From Oscillospiraceae bacterium (GTDB taxonomy: Bacteria > Bacillota > Clostridia > Oscillospirales > Ruminococcaceae), in assembly GCA_014796735.1 (NCBI GenBank), contig JAAVIG010000155.1, positions 1-10,223 of the forward strand: 10,223 nucleotides of DNA, in the 5' to 3' direction. Shown in pieces: positions 7,354 to 10,223 of the stretch (position 1 is the first letter of the stretch; each line of letters starts with the position of its first letter). The notes below the pieces were generated by a model that searched no databases, was not told the DNA's origin, and worked only from the letters and a program-made list of their open reading frames with translations. The translations under genes were made by a program, and so were the position numbers.

Positions 7354-8286
7354 TTATTCCGCAAACAGCGGTGTGGAAAGGTATCTGTCGCCCGTATCGG
7401 GAAGCAGAGCGACAATGGTTTTCCCCTCGTTGTCGGGGCGTTTTGCAAGCTCGATAGCTGCCCATGCGGCAGCACCCGATGAAATACCCACCAGAACTCC
7501 CTCTTTTCTGCCTATCAGTCTGCCTGTGGCAAAAGCGTCATCATTTGATACCGTAATGATCTCATCATAAATCGCGGTGTTTAAAACGTCGGGAACAAAC
7601 CCCGCGCCGATACCCTGTATCTTGTGAGGACCCGCGGTGCCCGCGGAAAGCACGGGAGAATCCGCAGGCTCAACGGCAACCACCTTTACAGAGGGCTTTT
7701 TGCTCTTTAAGTACTCGCCAACACCCGTTACGGTGCCGCCGGTGCCAACTCCCGCAACGAAAATATCCACATTCCCGTCCGTATCCTCGAATATCTCGGG
7801 GCCTGTGTTTTCCCTGTGTGCCTTGGGATTTGCGGGATTTACGAACTGTCCGGGAATAAAGCTGTCGGGTATTTCGGCGGCAAGCTCCTCAGCCTTGGCA
7901 ATGGCGCCCTTCATGCCCTTCGCGCCCTCGGTAAGAACAAGCTCCGCTCCGTATGCTTTCATAAGCTGCCTGCGTTCAACGGACATGGTCTCGGGCATAA
8001 CGATAATGATCCTGTAGCCTCTTGCGGCAGCTACGGCGGCAAGCCCGATACCCGTATTTCCCGAGGTAGGCTCGATAATTACAGAGCCCTGCTTAAGCTT
8101 GCCCGATGCCTCCGCATCGTCGATCATTGCCTTGGCGACACGGTCTTTTACCGAACCCGCGGGATTAAAATATTCAAGCTTGACAACGACCTTTGCTTTA
8201 AGATCAAGCGCTTTTTCGATATTGGTAAGCTCCAAAAGCGGTGTTTTGCCGATAAGCTGATCGGCTGATGTGTAAACTGCGGACAT
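7354..8286 (-). CDS. cysK: Cysteine synthase A (O-acetylserine sulfhydrylase), 310 aa
   Basis: This cytoplasmic PLP enzyme makes L-cysteine from O-acetylserine and sulfide, the last step of cysteine biosynthesis. PLP-binding Lys47 is in NPAGSVKDR, the substrate-binding loop is EPTSGNTG (72-79), and the phosphate-binding GTGGT loop is at 181-185. SSGAAAWA near residue 270 is the cofactor ring-nitrogen region. Length (310) and the full set of motifs match the CysK/CysM family; the lack of extra domains argues against cystathionine beta-synthase. The start ATG has GGAGGT seven bases upstream. It is a single-gene unit with its own promoter (8363-8391) and terminator, transcribed away from the carbonic anhydrase gene. 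Two dyads over the promoter suggest repression in response to sulfur supply. In Bacillus subtilis CysK itself partners with the repressor CymR; whether that applies here is unknown. Confidence 0.95.
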   Translation of the reverse strand: MSAVYTSADQLIGKTPLLELTNIEKALDLKAKVVVKLEYFNPAGSVKDRVAKAMIDDAEASGKLKQGSVIIEPTSGNTGIGLAAVAAARGYRIIIVMPETMSVERRQLMKAYGAELVLTEGAKGMKGAIAKAEELAAEIPDSFIPGQFVNPANPKAHRENTGPEIFEDTDGNVDIFVAGVGTGGTVTGVGEYLKSKKPSVKVVAVEPADSPVLSAGTAGPHKIQGIGAGFVPDVLNTAIYDEIITVSNDDAFATGRLIGRKEGVLVGISSGAAAWAAIELAKRPDNEGKTIVALLPDTGDRYLSTPLFAE

Positions 8287-8339
8287 AAGTATTACCTCCC
8301 ATTCAATTGAACTAAGTACGAATTTTTATCTTTTTGAAT

Positions 8340-8360
8340 TACCTATCATTCGGGTCGGTA
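8340..8360. promoter_or_regulatory. Putative operator dyad 2 at the cysK transcription start
   Basis: TACC (8340-8343) and GGTA (8357-8360) form a dyad with 13 bases between the CC and GG. It covers the predicted cysK start of transcription. It shares 13 of 23 aligned positions with the dyad at 8376-8398, including the left half TTRCCTAYCAT. It is weaker than that dyad on its own. Confidence 0.45.
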
Positions 8361-8362
8361 TA

Positions 8363-8391
8363 AGTATAGCATATATTGCCTACCATGTCAA
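8363..8391 (-). promoter_or_regulatory. cysK: Sigma-A promoter of cysK
   Basis: On the minus strand TTGACA (8386-8391) and TATACT (8363-8368) are 17 bases apart, with a TGC extended -10 before TATACT. The -35 is a perfect consensus. Transcription would start near 8356, giving a ~70-base leader. The -35 box lies inside the dyad at 8376-8398. Confidence 0.85.
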
Positions 8392-8398
8392 TAGGCAA
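8376..8398. promoter_or_regulatory. Putative operator dyad 1 over the cysK -35 box (Rrf2/CymR-like geometry)
   Basis: TTGCCTA (8376-8382) and TAGGCAA (8392-8398) form a perfect 7-bp inverted repeat with nine bases between. The arrangement CCTA-N9-TAGG resembles operators of Rrf2-family regulators of cysteine and Fe-S metabolism (CymR/IscR type), as I remember them. Binding here would block the -35 box, so repression is the likely effect. Confidence 0.55.
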
Positions 8399-8440
8399 AT
8401 TGGAAAACTTTGAATTTTTTTGGGGAAATATTGCGGACAG

Positions 8441-8469
8441 TTGACATTTTTTGCCCTATGTGATATACT
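8441..8469 (+). promoter_or_regulatory. Sigma-A promoter of the carbonic anhydrase / aspS unit
   Basis: TTGACA (8441-8446) and TATACT (8464-8469) are 17 bases apart, and TGA directly before TATACT is an extended -10 element. Transcription would start near 8476, about 130 bases before the carbonic anhydrase start codon. It is divergent from the cysK promoter; the -35 boxes are 49 bases apart. Confidence 0.88.
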
Positions 8470-8475
8470 TTGATT

Positions 8476-8606
8476 AAAACCGATACTCTTTTAAAGCCTT
8501 GTTTTGATGCTTTAAAGAAAAACATCGGAAAAAATTTTAAGGTCTGAATTTTGCTCTTTAGCAAACCGAGGCAAGCGGCAAAAAACAGGCGGAAAAGGAG
8601 TAAGCT
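8476..8606 (+). other. Structured 5' leader of the carbonic anhydrase gene
   Basis: The transcript leader can fold into a nested stem, with CCGAT (8480-8484) pairing ATCGG (8524-8528) around TTTAAAGC/GCTTTAAA (8490-8516). A second hairpin is TTTGCT/AGCAAA (8550-8565). Neither hairpin has a T-run, so these are not terminators. The ribosome site AAGGAG (8595-8600) is outside both. I do not recognise a known riboswitch class. Confidence 0.4.
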
Positions 8607-9164
8607 ATGCACAATCAAGGTATGCCTGCCGAAAAGGCACTGGAAAAATTAAAAGAGGGCAATCGTACTTATCTTAACGCCGCGTCAAATCCGGGAGACA
8701 TTTCGGTGGGGATAAGAGAAAAAACCTGTGCGGAGGGTCAGTTCCCTTACGCGATCGTTGTGACCTGCTCCGACTCGAGAGTAATTCCCGAAAGCATTTT
8801 CTCCGCGGGAATAGGTGAGATATTCACTATCCGCGTTGCGGGCAACGTTATGGATAATCACCAGCTGGGAAGCGTTGACTATGCTGCCGATCATCTGGGC
8901 AGCAAGTTAGTGGTGGTACTTGGTCACACTCACTGCGGAGCTGTGGGCGCGGCTTTGAACAGCGAGCCTACGGGATATATCAAGACAATAACCGATGAGA
9001 TCCGCAAGGCGGTAGGCGACGAAAAGGACGAGGACAAGGCTTGCCGTCTGAACGTTGAAAGAAGCGTTACGGTAATTAAAGAAAGCCTTAGACTTGCCGA
9101 GGACGTTAAGGTTTGCGGCGCGGTTTATCATATCGACAGCGGCAAGGTTGAGTTTCTCGATTAA
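8607..9164 (+). CDS. Beta-class carbonic anhydrase, 185 aa
   Basis: This zinc enzyme interconverts CO2 and bicarbonate in the cytoplasm, supplying bicarbonate to carboxylases. Zinc ligands Cys54 (in CSDSR), His107 and Cys110 (in HTHCGA) are all present, as is the Asp56-Arg58 dyad that controls the active site. The length is at the short end for the beta class and fits compact bacterial forms; no signal peptide is seen. The start ATG follows AAGGAG by six bases. The gene has its own strong promoter and a structured leader, and aspS begins 40 bases after its stop with no terminator between, so the two are probably co-transcribed. It resembles can/cynT proteins, but no cyanase gene is near, so I assign no symbol. 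Confidence 0.93.
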   Translation: MHNQGMPAEKALEKLKEGNRTYLNAASNPGDISVGIREKTCAEGQFPYAIVVTCSDSRVIPESIFSAGIGEIFTIRVAGNVMDNHQLGSVDYAADHLGSKLVVVLGHTHCGAVGAALNSEPTGYIKTITDEIRKAVGDEKDEDKACRLNVERSVTVIKESLRLAEDVKVCGAVYHIDSGKVEFLD

Positions 9165-9204
9165 ATAAAATAAAAACGGCAAAAAGAAAGGACAGCATAA
9201 AACA

Positions 9205-10223
<1,019 letters not shown>

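Noticed and set aside
7816..8268. 150-codon open frame on the plus strand
   Set aside because: It is fully antisense to cysK, which has all its catalytic motifs; no independent support.

Overview
The window looks like chromosomal core DNA from an anaerobic gut-type Clostridia, most likely of the Ruminococcaceae/Oscillospirales group. The grounds are the Gram-positive gene style (strong AGGAGG-type ribosome sites, consensus sigma-A promoters, Rho-independent terminators), intermediate base composition, an OmpR/HAMP-kinase pair next to an FtsX-type ABC transporter, and Firmicutes-like CysK and AspRS proteins. The genus is an inference from protein style, not from a marker gene. No mobile element, CRISPR array, tRNA or rRNA is visible.

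Layout. Positions 1-1202 (+) hold the last 29 codons of an unidentified gene, coupled by a TAATG overlap to a 370-residue cytoplasmic protein that reads as a PAS-like domain followed by a degenerate histidine-kinase core. Positions 1203-1515 are a structured intergenic leader ending in a good terminator hairpin just before the next gene. Positions 1516-3722 (+) are a complete two-component system: an OmpR/PhoB response regulator, then a membrane HAMP-type histidine kinase. A bidirectional terminator (3747-3779) separates it from a convergent two-gene ABC transporter operon on the minus strand: an 862-residue FtsX-like permease with two internally related halves, and its MacB/LolD-type ATPase, overlapping by ATGA. 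The operon has its own consensus promoter (7194-7222) with an adjacent direct repeat that could bind a regulator.

Positions 7299-8286 (minus) carry cysteine synthase CysK with a strong terminator. Its promoter is overlapped by two related dyads of the form CC-N13-GG, the geometry expected of an Rrf2/CymR-like operator. Divergent from it, a near-perfect sigma-A promoter (8441-8469) drives a beta-carbonic anhydrase through a structured ~130-nt leader, and aspS (aspartyl-tRNA synthetase) follows after 40 nt and runs off the window.

How the genes may work together. A convergent two-component system and double-FtsX ABC transporter suggest a stress or peptide-sensing and export module. That is inference: the sensor domain is not recognisable and no peptide gene is present. 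CysK, carbonic anhydrase and AspRS are housekeeping functions. I see no convincing new multi-gene system. The parts most worth following up are the non-coding ones (a possible attenuator at 1322-1466, twin operators at cysK, a direct repeat at the permease promoter) and the pseudo-kinase at 90-1202.
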